A stretch of DNA of 64,000 nt from Candidatus Intricatilinea gracilis. Lineage in GTDB: Bacteria; Pseudomonadota; Gammaproteobacteria; Burkholderiales; Burkholderiaceae_C. The stretch spans positions 868,001 to 932,000 of the forward strand of contig JADJDQ010000001.1 in the NCBI GenBank assembly GCA_016702605.1, read 5' to 3'. A program made the position numbers and the translations under genes. The notes beneath the pieces are model-generated. The model ran no database searches. It was not told the origin of the DNA and worked only from the letters and a program-made list of their open reading frames with translations. Below are positions 1 to 7,737 of the stretch, piece after piece. Every line of letters starts with the position of its first letter. The stretch's first letter is position 1.

Positions 1-1
1 C

Positions 2-343
2 AGCTTCTTTCTGGACGAGATCGGCCACGACTACGTGCGCACCGCTCGTGCCAAGGGCCTGAGTGAACCGGCCGTGTTGCTGCGCCATGTGCTGCGCAAT
101 GCACTCATCCCCATCCTCACCAATGTGAGTGTGCAGTTGCCGGGCATCTTTGTCGGCTCGTTCCTGATCGAGGTGTTCTTCTCCATCCCCGGCCTGGGCC
201 GCGAGGTGCTGCTGGCGGTGAACCGCAGCGACTACCCGGTGATCCAGGCGGTGACGGTCTATCTGGCCGCGCTGACGATGGTGATCAACCTCGTCACCGA
301 CCTGCTCTACACGCGGCTCGACCCGCGCGTGGTGCTGCAATGA
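2..343 (+). CDS. Peptide ABC transporter permease, DppB/OppB type (5' end missing)
   Basis: C-terminal 113 residues of an inner-membrane permease of a dipeptide/oligopeptide ABC importer; the gene begins before the window and its frame is open from base 2. The stretch DYVRTARAKGL is the EAA-type cytoplasmic loop that contacts the ATPase, and it is followed by typical DppB/OppB segments (ALIPILTNVSVQLPG, EVFFSIPGLGREV). Two hydrophobic membrane segments remain. The stop overlaps the start of the next permease gene (ATGA), so the two are translationally coupled. The family assignment is firm, but the substrate (dipeptide, oligopeptide, microcin-like) cannot be read from this fragment. Confidence 0.93.
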   Translation, partial: SFFLDEIGHDYVRTARAKGLSEPAVLLRHVLRNALIPILTNVSVQLPGIFVGSFLIEVFFSIPGLGREVLLAVNRSDYPVIQAVTVYLAALTMVINLVTDLLYTRLDPRVVLQ

Positions 344-1506
344 CAGGGCAGACCCGCATCGATGCCGACGCCGCGGCCCTGGCACCGGCCGCAGCAACCA
401 CATCCACCCAGAACCGGGCCGAGGCCGAGGTGATGGCCGACGAGGCACGCTCAACTCCGACAGTCAGTCCGCCGAGCCTGCAAACGCCTGAGGCCGCACC
501 CCGTTCGGTCAGCTTCGGCGCCATGGCCTGGCGGCGCTACCGGGCCGACCGGGTCGGCATGGCGGCGCTGGTCGTCGTGCTGGGTTTCGTATTGCTGATC
601 GCTGCTGCGGCCAGCGGCCTGGTGGCGGGCGACTGGCAGCGCGAACTGGCGTTGTCCTACGCGCCGCCGGGCTTTGTGGGTCCGGCAGCAGCGGTGCAAC
701 AAGCCGACGCCGTCAAGACCGGTGAGTTGACCGACCTGAGTGACGTCGACCCCTTGGCGCCGCGTTACGCTGAATGGGCGGAACGCGCCGCCAAGCTGCA
801 GCAGGCCGAGCCACCACGCGCCAGCACCTTGCCCTGGGGAGCCGATCGGCTCGGGCGCGATGTGTGGGCCAAGGCGGTGCAGGGCAGCAAGATCTCGATT
901 CTGGTGGGAGTGCTGGCCGCGCTGGTGGCCACGGCCATCGGCACGGTGCTTGGTGCGCTGGCCGGCTTCCTGGGCGGCAAGGTGGGCGATGCACTCGAGT
1001 GGCTCTACAACGTCTTCACCTCGATCCCGAGCATCCTGCTGATCTTTGCCTTTGCGGCGGTGAGCGGGCGGGGTGTGGCCAGTGTGGTGCTGATCCTGGG
1101 CCTGACCGGCTGGCCGGGCATCTACCGGCTGGTGCGCGCCGAGTTCATGAAACACGCGCGGCGCGACTATGTGCGCGCTGCCGAGGCGCTGGGCGCAAGC
1201 AGCTCGGCGCGTATGTTCAGGCACATCCTGCCCAACGTCAGCCATGTGGTGCTGGTGCAACTGTCGATCCACGTGGTGGGCTTCATCAAGTCGGAGGTGA
1301 TCCTGTCGTACCTGGGCCTGGGCGTGAGCCTGGACCAGGTGAGCTGGGGCACCATGCTGGCCGAAGCGCAAAGTGAACTCATCCTGGGCTACTGGTGGCA
1401 GCTCGCGGCAGCCACGTTGCTGATGGCCAGTTTCGTCACCGCCTTCTCGTTGATGACCGACGCCCTGCGTGACGCCCTCGACCCCAAGCTGCGGGGGCTC
1501 GAATGA
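340..1506 (+). CDS. Peptide ABC transporter permease, DppC/OppC type
   Basis: Second permease of the importer, 388 residues, longer than the usual ~300. The N-terminal ~65 residues are Ala/Thr/Pro-rich and low complexity, before the OppC-type N-terminal sequence (MAWRRYRADRVGMAAL) and first membrane segment. A long periplasmic stretch follows (about residues 90-165), ending in the family motif WGADRLGRDVW. The EAA loop is seen as RRDYVRAAEALGAS. The C-terminus (GYWWQLAAATLLM, DALRDALDPKLRG) is characteristic. It overlaps the upstream permease by 4 bases, and the ATPase gene starts about 100 bases downstream. A start nearer base 520 would remove the low-complexity extension; the ATGA coupling argues for the start given. 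Confidence 0.93.
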   Translation: MTGQTRIDADAAALAPAAATTSTQNRAEAEVMADEARSTPTVSPPSLQTPEAAPRSVSFGAMAWRRYRADRVGMAALVVVLGFVLLIAAAASGLVAGDWQRELALSYAPPGFVGPAAAVQQADAVKTGELTDLSDVDPLAPRYAEWAERAAKLQQAEPPRASTLPWGADRLGRDVWAKAVQGSKISILVGVLAALVATAIGTVLGALAGFLGGKVGDALEWLYNVFTSIPSILLIFAFAAVSGRGVASVVLILGLTGWPGIYRLVRAEFMKHARRDYVRAAEALGASSSARMFRHILPNVSHVVLVQLSIHVVGFIKSEVILSYLGLGVSLDQVSWGTMLAEAQSELILGYWWQLAAATLLMASFVTAFSLMTDALRDALDPKLRGLE

Positions 1507-1612
1507 ACGGCCGTGGCCTGTGCATGAACGGCGGCGGCAGTTCGGCCAGGACACGCTCGACCGGGTGGTCGGCCAGGTGGTCAACCCGTTTGCAGGCAAG
1601 GTGGCCCGCACG

Positions 1613-3478
1613 ATGACCGCACTGCTCCACATCGATCAGCTGCGCGTGGCATTTCGCGTCGGCAAAGGCCTGGGCCCTAGCGCTGGCCAGATGCAGCGTG
1701 TGCAGGCGGTGGGTGGGCGCGACGCCGCTGACGACCGTGGCGTGAGCCTGAGCATCGAGACCAACAACACGCTGGCGCTGGTGGGTGAATCGGGCTCGGG
1801 CAAAAGTGTCACGGCCATGGCCATCGTGCGCCTGTTGCCCGACAACGCCGAGGTGAGCGGCGCCATCCACTTCCAGGGTGAGGACCTGCTGCAGGCCGGC
1901 ACGCGGCGGCTGCAGGCACTGCGCGGTCGCGAGATCGCCTGCATCTTCCAGGACCCGATGGGTTCACTCAACCCGGTGATCACGGTGGGCCGGCAGGTGG
2001 TCGAGCCACTGCAGCGCCACCTCGGCCTGAGCCGGCGCGCTGCCTTGGCGCGGGCGCTCGATCTATTTGTCGAAGTGGGCCTGCCCGAGCCGCGCCGGCG
2101 CCTGGATGCCTATCCACACGAGTTGTCGGGCGGCCAGCAGCAACGCGTGATGATCGCGATGGCGCTGGCCTGTGAGCCCAAGCTGCTGATCGCCGACGAG
2201 CCGACCACAGCGCTGGACGTGACGGTGCAGCGCCAGATCCTGGACCTGCTGGCACGCATCAAGGCCGAGCGGCGCATGAGCATGCTGTTCATCAGCCACG
2301 ACCTCGGTCTGGTCGGCGAGATTGCCGATCAGGTGGTGGTGATGCGAGACGGCCGTGTGCGCGAGACCGGCAGCGTGGCGCAGATCTACCACCAGCCGCA
2401 GGACCCCTACACCCGTGCGCTGCTGGCGTGTCGTCCGGTACTGCAAGGTGCGGGCGGGCAGATGCCGTCGCGGCTGCCGGTGATCGACGAGTTCATGGCC
2501 GGCGAGGCTGCCGCGATCGCTTCGCCTGGCCGGGCTGCGCCAGCGGCGCAGCCACGCGCGGGTATGCAAGCAGCGGAGCCAGGCGCAGGTGTGCAGGCGT
2601 CGGACTCATCCGGCGCGGATGGCGCACCTGCCCGGCAGGCTGCGCCCAGCGCACGGGCAGGCGCCATGTCGCCACCTGCAGACACGCACGAGGCGCCGCT
2701 GCTGGTCGTACGTGCGCTGTGCAAATCCTTCCAGGTGCGGGACGGCTGGTGGCGCAAGCGCGACTTCCACGCCATGCGTGACGTGAGCTTCGACCTGGCG
2801 CGAGGCCGAACGCTGGGCGTGGTGGGTGAATCAGGCTCCGGCAAGACCACGCTGGGCCTGACGCTGCTGCGCCTGCATCAGGCCAGCGGCGGGCAGATCA
2901 CGTTCGACGGGCTGGATGTGCGCTCGTTCGATGCACACGCTCGCCAGCAGTTGCGGCGGCGCGCGCAGATCGTTTTCCAGAACCCCTATGCGTCGCTCAA
3001 CCCGCGCTTCACGGTGGCGCAGGCACTCATCGAACCGATGCGCATCCACGGTCTGCACGGCGACGACCGCCAGCGCGAACACGAAGCGCTGCAACTGCTG
3101 CGACGTGTGGGCCTGGACGGCCAGGCGCTGGGGCGTTATCCGCACGAGTTTTCGGGCGGCCAGCGCCAGCGCATCGCCATCGCGCGGGCGCTGACGGTGC
3201 AACCCGAACTCATCGTGCTCGACGAGGCGGTGTCGGCCCTGGACGTGTCGGTGCAGGCGCAGGTGCTCAACCTGCTGCGTGATTTGCAGGACGAACTCGG
3301 CCTGGCCTATGTCTTCATCAGCCACGACCTGGCGGTGGTGCGTTTCATGGCCGACGACATGATCGTGATGAAGGATGGTGTGGTGGTCGAACAAGCGGGC
3401 GCCGAACAGATCCTGGCCGCCCCACAGGCCGACTACACCAAACGGCTGCTGGCAGCCGTGCCCCGCATGTGGTCCTGA
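1613..3478 (+). CDS. Peptide ABC transporter ATP-binding protein, two fused ATPase domains (DppD-DppF / YejF type)
   Basis: Cytoplasmic ATPase of the importer with both nucleotide-binding domains in one 621-residue chain. Domain 1 (about residues 4-275): Walker A GESGSGKS, signature LSGGQQQR, Walker B LLIADEPTTALD, H-loop FISHDLG. A linker of about 85 residues rich in Ala/Pro/Gly follows. Domain 2 (about residues 365-620): Walker A GESGSGKT, signature FSGGQRQR, Walker B LIVLDEAVSALD, H-loop FISHDLA. Both domains look catalytically competent. The frame is open upstream to 1469, but MTALLHIDQLRVAF at 1613 is the natural start; a GTG at 1520 is possible. No solute-binding protein lies downstream, so it may lie upstream of the window. 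Confidence 0.93.
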   Translation: MTALLHIDQLRVAFRVGKGLGPSAGQMQRVQAVGGRDAADDRGVSLSIETNNTLALVGESGSGKSVTAMAIVRLLPDNAEVSGAIHFQGEDLLQAGTRRLQALRGREIACIFQDPMGSLNPVITVGRQVVEPLQRHLGLSRRAALARALDLFVEVGLPEPRRRLDAYPHELSGGQQQRVMIAMALACEPKLLIADEPTTALDVTVQRQILDLLARIKAERRMSMLFISHDLGLVGEIADQVVVMRDGRVRETGSVAQIYHQPQDPYTRALLACRPVLQGAGGQMPSRLPVIDEFMAGEAAAIASPGRAAPAAQPRAGMQAAEPGAGVQASDSSGADGAPARQAAPSARAGAMSPPADTHEAPLLVVRALCKSFQVRDGWWRKRDFHAMRDVSFDLARGRTLGVVGESGSGKTTLGLTLLRLHQASGGQITFDGLDVRSFDAHARQQLRRRAQIVFQNPYASLNPRFTVAQALIEPMRIHGLHGDDRQREHEALQLLRRVGLDGQALGRYPHEFSGGQRQRIAIARALTVQPELIVLDEAVSALDVSVQAQVLNLLRDLQDELGLAYVFISHDLAVVRFMADDMIVMKDGVVVEQAGAEQILAAPQADYTKRLLAAVPRMWS

Positions 3479-3743
3479 CGCCCTGGCGACACGGGCTTGG
3501 CGGCGCTGCGGTGGTGATCACCGCACCATCTGCCGAGGGCGCCGGGGCCAACTGCAACTGCACGAATTGAATCGCGCCGCTGGCCAGGACATCGATACGC
3601 GGTGGCATCACCGCAAATGGTTGTGCCGGATTCGGCAAATTCACCAGCACGACACGTCACTTTGCCGAGTTTGCGCTGTTTGCACGATGCGCCTTGGCCT
3701 GGCTCGGGCAGGATGCGGTCATCAGCAATCGACGGAGCAACCC

Positions 3744-3857
3744 ATGAAAGCACATTGGTCAGACTGGCTCATGGCCATCACCTTGTTGATTGCACTGGGT
3801 GCAGCAGCACTGGGCGACCCAGTCGCCTGGCCCGATCCGGTGGGGTCGATCCGCTGA
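3744..3857 (+). CDS. Small single-span membrane peptide, 37 aa (tandem copy 1)
   Basis: A 37-codon frame starting MKAHWSDWL with a predicted membrane span at residues 9-24 (LMAITLLIALGAAALG) and a short Pro/Asp-rich tail. A purine-rich stretch (GACGGAGC) precedes the ATG at ribosome-binding distance. About 180 bases downstream is a second frame of exactly the same length with the same design: Met-Lys, aromatic/basic residues, SDWL, then a LALGA-type span. That conservation of length and motif is the main argument that both are real. I recognise no family. It lies between a peptide ABC operon and a Bug-type binding protein; function unknown. Confidence 0.6.
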   Translation: MKAHWSDWLMAITLLIALGAAALGDPVAWPDPVGSIR

Positions 3858-3923
3858 AAAGCACTGGTTCTGCCGCTCGTGTCTTCATGTGTGGTCGCTG
3901 CAACCAGAGGTAGCAGCGGTGTC

Positions 3924-3953
3924 GGCAGTTTGTGAGCTATTTCACGAACTGCC
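3924..3953. promoter_or_regulatory. 12-bp inverted repeat between the two small-peptide genes
   Basis: GGCAGTTTGTGA (3924-3935) and TCACGAACTGCC (3942-3953) pair over 12 positions with a single G-U wobble and a 6-base loop. No T-run follows on either strand, so it is not a standard intrinsic terminator. It sits about 80 bases before the second peptide's start and could be an operator or an RNA stem in its leader. The inverted repeat is seen directly; the role is inferred. Confidence 0.5.
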
Positions 3954-4035
3954 CCCGAGGTAGATGATGGACGTCAGTCCCCGGGAACAAGGCATCGATG
4001 GCGATGCAAGTGCCGCGGCGCAAGGAGGAAACATC

Positions 4036-4149
4036 ATGAAATTTCGTTTGTCCGACTGGTTGGCCGCAGTGGCCGTGGTGGTGGCACTGGGCGCGTTCGC
4101 CGCAGCCGAAACGGTCGAAGGCGCACCGACGACACTGGCGGCGCGCTGA
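4036..4149 (+). CDS. Small single-span membrane peptide, 37 aa (tandem copy 2)
   Basis: A 37-codon frame starting MKFRLSDWL, with a strong Shine-Dalgarno sequence AAGGAGG seven bases before the ATG. Residues 9-24 (LAAVAVVVALGAFAAA) are a likely membrane span or uncleaved signal; the tail is ETVEGAPTTLAAR. It matches the upstream 37-residue peptide at MK, at SDWL (residues 6-9) and in the ALGA part of the span, so the pair looks like a tandem duplication that has diverged. The ribosome-binding site makes translation likely. No known small-protein family is recognised; a holin-like or type I toxin-like role is possible but unsupported. Confidence 0.68.
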   Translation: MKFRLSDWLAAVAVVVALGAFAAAETVEGAPTTLAAR

Positions 4150-4160
4150 GCGAGCAGGCG

Positions 4161-4174
4161 TGACGCCGGCGTCA
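4161..4174. promoter_or_regulatory. Perfect 14-base palindrome TGACGCCGGCGTCA
   Basis: A perfectly self-complementary 14-mer located 12 bases after the second small-peptide stop and about 190 bases before the Bug-type gene. It could be a dimeric-regulator operator or the stem of a weak terminator. GC-rich genomes produce such palindromes by chance fairly often, so the functional call is tentative. Confidence 0.3.
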
Positions 4175-4366
4175 TGGCCGATGTGATTGGCCGGCGCTCG
4201 AATGCTGCGCTGCGTCTCCTCGTCGGCCCTCATGGCGCGCACCGGGAGTCTTCCTACACTGGCTGAAGTCGTTGCACGGCGATCGGCACGGGGCTGTGCA
4301 AGCCCGGGTGCATCGGTCCACGTGAATCAAGACCCCGACCGACACGCCAATTCCGAGGACATCCGC

Positions 4367-5392
4367 ATGAGCCTACGAGCACGCCCGACGACCCGTCGCC
4401 ACCTGCTGGCCCTGAGCCTGGTCGCCGCCGCCGGCCTGCTGCCGCTGGGCGTGACGGCGCAGACGGCCTGGCCGAACAAGCCGATCCGCATCGTGGTGCC
4501 GTTTTCGCCCAGTGGCACGACGGACATCCTCGCGCGGTCACTGGCCCCCGAACTGCAGAGGGCGCTGGGTGTGGCCGTGGTGGTCGACAACCGGCCCGGC
4601 GCAGGCGGCAACATCGGCGCCACCGAGGTGGCCAAGGCCGCGCCGGACGGCTACACCTTCTTGATGGGCACGGTCGGCACCCATGCCATCAATGCAGCGT
4701 TGTATTCGAAGATGCCCTTCGATCCGGTGAAGGACTTCGCCCCTGTCACCCTGGTGGCCAGTGTGCCCAACGTGCTGGTGGTGAACCCGGCCAAGGCCGA
4801 GCAATACGGCATCCGCAACGTGGCCGATCTGGCGCGTTTTGCCAAGGCCAACCCGGACAAGCTCAATATGGCGAGCTCGGGCAACGGCACGTCGATCCAC
4901 CTGTCGGGTGAACTCTTCAAGAGCCTGAGCGGCGGCGGCATGGTGCACACACCGTACAAGGGCTCAGGCCCGGCGCTGATCGACCTGATGGGCGGCAACG
5001 TCGACCTCATGTTCGACAACCTGCCTTCGGCCATGCCTCACATCAAGTCGGGCAAGTTGAAGGCGCTCGCGGTGACCACAGGGCACCGCTCGGCCGCCTT
5101 GCCCGATGCACCTACTGTGGCCGAGGCCGGGCCGGACGACGGCAGCCTCAAGACCTATGACGCCAGCTCGTGGTTCGGTCTGATGGCGCCGGCCGGCACC
5201 GCGACCGACATCGTCAACCGGGTGCAGCAGGAAACCGCCAAGGCGCTGGCATCACCCGCGCTCAAGGAGCGCCTGTTGTCACAAGGTGCGCTGCCCGGTG
5301 GCAACACCCCGGCAGAGTTCGCCCGCATGATCGACGACGAGTCGCGCAAGTGGGCCAAGGTGGTGAAAGCTTCCGGGGCCAAGGTCGATTGA
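4367..5392 (+). CDS. Bug-family tripartite tricarboxylate transporter substrate-binding protein (TctC-like)
   Basis: Periplasmic solute-binding protein of 341 residues, the usual size for the Bug family so expanded in Burkholderiales. Residues 1-31 form a signal peptide with an Arg pair (TTRRHLLALSLVAAAG) ending near VTAQ. The mature start WPNKPIRIVVPFSPSGTTDI and VVDNRPGAGGNIG are the conserved ligand-pocket elements; YTFLMGTVGTHAINAALY and PYKGSGPALIDLMGG also fit. An in-frame upstream extension to 4187 is ignored because the signal peptide begins at 4367. No tctA/tctB genes are adjacent, which is normal for orphan Bug genes. The ligand is probably a carboxylate but cannot be deduced. Confidence 0.93.
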   Translation: MSLRARPTTRRHLLALSLVAAAGLLPLGVTAQTAWPNKPIRIVVPFSPSGTTDILARSLAPELQRALGVAVVVDNRPGAGGNIGATEVAKAAPDGYTFLMGTVGTHAINAALYSKMPFDPVKDFAPVTLVASVPNVLVVNPAKAEQYGIRNVADLARFAKANPDKLNMASSGNGTSIHLSGELFKSLSGGGMVHTPYKGSGPALIDLMGGNVDLMFDNLPSAMPHIKSGKLKALAVTTGHRSAALPDAPTVAEAGPDDGSLKTYDASSWFGLMAPAGTATDIVNRVQQETAKALASPALKERLLSQGALPGGNTPAEFARMIDDESRKWAKVVKASGAKVD

Positions 5393-5593
5393 GCTTGTGC
5401 GTGTGAGCCTGTTGCGATGCCCGACACAAGCTCGGTGCACTCGCGACAGCTGCGGCAACCCGCTGACAGGCATGCCGCAGACCCCAGAGGGTGAGCGTGC
5501 GTAACTGTTGAAGCAACGAGCACCGCAGCGGGCAGGCCGGCGGCGACAATGCCGGCACGGCGCCGCGGTGGCGCCGCTGCCGACGGAGTCCCC

Positions 5594-6505
5594 ATGCCCG
5601 CCCTGATCTGCGGATCACTCGCTTTCGACACCATCGCGACCTTTCCGGGTCGTTTCGCTCAGCAGATCCTGCCGGAGCAGTTGCACATCCTGAACGTCTC
5701 GTTTCTCGTGCCCACACTCAGGCGCGAGTTCGGCGGTTGTGCCGGCAACATCGCCTACACACTCAAGGCGCTGGGCGGCGAACCTCGTGTAATGGCCGCC
5801 CTGGGGGCAGACGGTGCCGAGTACCTGGCGCGCATGCAGACCCTCGGCCTCGACACCCGCCACGTGCTGACCGTCAGCGACGCCTACACGGCGCAGGCCC
5901 ACATCACCACAGATCAGGACAACAACCAGATCACCGCCTTTCACCCCGGCGCCATGCAACACGCCGACCGCATCGCCGTGCCGGCCGACAAGGGTGACCT
6001 GGCGCTGGGCATCATTGCGCCCGACGGCCGCGACGCCATGCTGGGCCATGCCGCGCAGATGCACCGCGCCAGCCTGCCGTTCATCTTCGACCCAGGTCAG
6101 GGCCTGCCCATGTTCGACGGCGCCGAGCTGCGCCACTTCGTCGGCATGGCCAGCTGGATCACGGTGAACGACTACGAAGCCAGGATGTTGTGCGACCGCA
6201 TGGGCACCACACTCGAGGCGGTATCGCGTTCACACCTGCAGGGTGTCGTGGTGACGCTGGGCGCCGAAGGCTGCGAGATCTGGCGTCAAGGCGAGGTCGT
6301 GCGGGTGCCGGGTGTACGCGCCGACGCCGTGCTCGACCCCACCGGCTGTGGTGACGCCTGGCGCGGCGCCCTGTTGTATGGGCTGGAACGTGGCTGGTCA
6401 CTCGAACGTTGTGCCGAGCTGGGCAACCGGGTCGGTGCCATCAAGATTGCCTGCCACGGGCCTCAAAACCACACCCTCGACCCAGCGCAGCTCGGTTTGC
6501 GTTGA
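5594..6505 (+). CDS. PfkB-family carbohydrate/nucleoside kinase (adenosine kinase-like)
   Basis: Cytosolic ribokinase-fold kinase, 303 residues. The N-terminus (MPALICGSLAFDTIATFPG) and GGCAGNIAYTLKALGG are the substrate-binding signature. DPTGCGDAWRGALLYG near the C-terminus is PfkB signature 2, with the catalytic Asp in GCGD. The start was set at 5594 behind GACGGAGTC, not at the in-frame codon 45 bases earlier, because homologous sequence begins there. Close relatives in Burkholderiales are annotated as carbohydrate or adenosine kinases; which phosphate acceptor is used cannot be told from sequence. It appears monocistronic. Confidence 0.9.
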   Translation: MPALICGSLAFDTIATFPGRFAQQILPEQLHILNVSFLVPTLRREFGGCAGNIAYTLKALGGEPRVMAALGADGAEYLARMQTLGLDTRHVLTVSDAYTAQAHITTDQDNNQITAFHPGAMQHADRIAVPADKGDLALGIIAPDGRDAMLGHAAQMHRASLPFIFDPGQGLPMFDGAELRHFVGMASWITVNDYEARMLCDRMGTTLEAVSRSHLQGVVVTLGAEGCEIWRQGEVVRVPGVRADAVLDPTGCGDAWRGALLYGLERGWSLERCAELGNRVGAIKIACHGPQNHTLDPAQLGLR

Positions 6506-6576
6506 AATAGCGCTCGACGTATCACGACGCGGGCCGCACCAACACAGGCAGCGGCAGCCTCTACCAAGGAAGCACC

Positions 6577-7248
6577 ATGGCCATGTCCGACGGCATCTTG
6601 TTGAGTGTGGCGACGCTGGGCATTGCCGCAGCCGTGGCCTGGGCCGCGACGCGGCACTACCGCGGCCAGATCACCACGTTGCTGCGCGAGCTCGAGGAAG
6701 CACGCGCGGCGGCCGCCCATCATGCCTTGTGGTCCGAGGAACAACGCATCGAACTTGGTCGCCAGGTGCGTGCGCTGCAGACCCAGGTGGCACGGCTCGA
6801 CGCACTGATGCAGAACGAACAAAAGCGCGCCAGCCGCAACACCTGGAGCCTGCCCATCATGACGCCCGGCAGCACCGCGGCAGCGGCTGGTCCGCAACTG
6901 CGGCCGGTCACCATGTCGGGCACCACGACCATGCCGCAGCGCCCGCTGGTGCCCATCGTCGGTGGTCGGGCGTCGGCTGCCTCGGGACCGAGCCGGCCGA
7001 TCGACGACGACATCGATCACGATCTGCAGACCAGCCTGCGGCGCGAGTCCGAGCTGGCCCCGTCGGGCCACGGCGGGGCCAAGTCACCTGCCGGCGAAGA
7101 CCAGTGGCGCGAACCCCAGGTGGCCGCCAACACCGGTTACTACAGCTCGCGCGGCGGGCGCCTGACCATCGCGACCGGTGGCATCGCCACCAGCACCGAG
7201 TTCGACTTTGCGGCCACGCAGCCGATCAACGCCAGCGAGCGCGGCTGA
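6577..7248 (+). CDS. Hypothetical membrane-anchored coiled-coil protein
   Basis: 223 residues, no recognised family. Residues 7-24 (ILLSVATLGIAAAVAWAA) form one membrane span at the extreme N-terminus. Residues about 28-80 are charged and heptad-like (ITTLLRELEEARAAAAHH, LGRQVRALQTQVARLDALM), predicting a cytoplasmic coiled coil. The remainder is Pro/Thr/Ser-rich, then more structured near GYYSSRGGRLTIATGG. An AAGGA ribosome-binding sequence precedes the ATG. The layout resembles small inner-membrane scaffolds such as RmuC-like N-termini or DUF1043 proteins, but no motif confirms this. Confidence 0.75.
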   Translation: MAMSDGILLSVATLGIAAAVAWAATRHYRGQITTLLRELEEARAAAAHHALWSEEQRIELGRQVRALQTQVARLDALMQNEQKRASRNTWSLPIMTPGSTAAAAGPQLRPVTMSGTTTMPQRPLVPIVGGRASAASGPSRPIDDDIDHDLQTSLRRESELAPSGHGGAKSPAGEDQWREPQVAANTGYYSSRGGRLTIATGGIATSTEFDFAATQPINASERG

Positions 7249-7266
7249 AGCCCTCGAGGCTGGACA

Positions 7267-7737
7267 TCATCCGGCGTCGGCGCCTGGTTCGCCGTCGATG
7301 TCGGTGCTTGCGCCCGGCTGAGCCGCCGCAATCAAGTCCTGCAAGCGCCGCTCGACGCTGTCTTGCCAGCTCGCCAGCAGCACGAAATCACAAGCCAGGG
7401 CAACTCGTTTGCGCCGGGCACTGTGGCCGCTGATCAGCTCCAGGTCGGCCACACGAACACCCACATCCTTGGCCAGCCAGCGCAACACCGCTTGGTTGGC
7501 GGCGCCGTCCACCGGTGGAGCGGCCAGGCGCAGGCGCAGGGCGCCATCGTGCAGACCAGCCCACTCGCTGCGTTTGGCATTGGGGATGACAGCCAGATCG
7601 ATCACCCCACCCGCCGCAGTGCGGCGCAGCCAACTCGGTGAGGCAACGACAGCCGGCAATGCCGCCGCCTTGGCACCCGAGGGCGTCGACCGCGCAGCGC
7701 CGGCGCTGCGTTTGCCGGCCTGGCGTGGTGGCTTCAT
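7267..7737 (-). CDS. DUF167 / YggU family protein
   Basis: 156 residues. The core (about residues 40-130) is a DUF167 domain: VIDLAVIPNAKRSEWAGLHDG, RLRLAAPPVDGAANQAVLRWLAK and LISGHSARRKRVAL are its hallmark segments, the last like the SGxxSRxK motif. N-terminal 35 residues (KPPRQAGKRSAGAARS) and the acidic C-terminal tail are extensions; bacterial YggU proteins are usually about 100 residues. The start overlaps the stop of the upstream ketoacyl synthase gene by 4 bases, so the two are co-transcribed. The biochemical role of the family is not established. Confidence 0.88.
   Translation of the reverse strand: MKPPRQAGKRSAGAARSTPSGAKAAALPAVVASPSWLRRTAAGGVIDLAVIPNAKRSEWAGLHDGALRLRLAAPPVDGAANQAVLRWLAKDVGVRVADLELISGHSARRKRVALACDFVLLASWQDSVERRLQDLIAAAQPGASTDIDGEPGADAG

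Noticed and set aside
1469..1612. N-terminal extension of the double ATPase protein
   Set aside because: It overlaps the preceding permease gene and lacks ABC-type sequence; homology begins at 1613.
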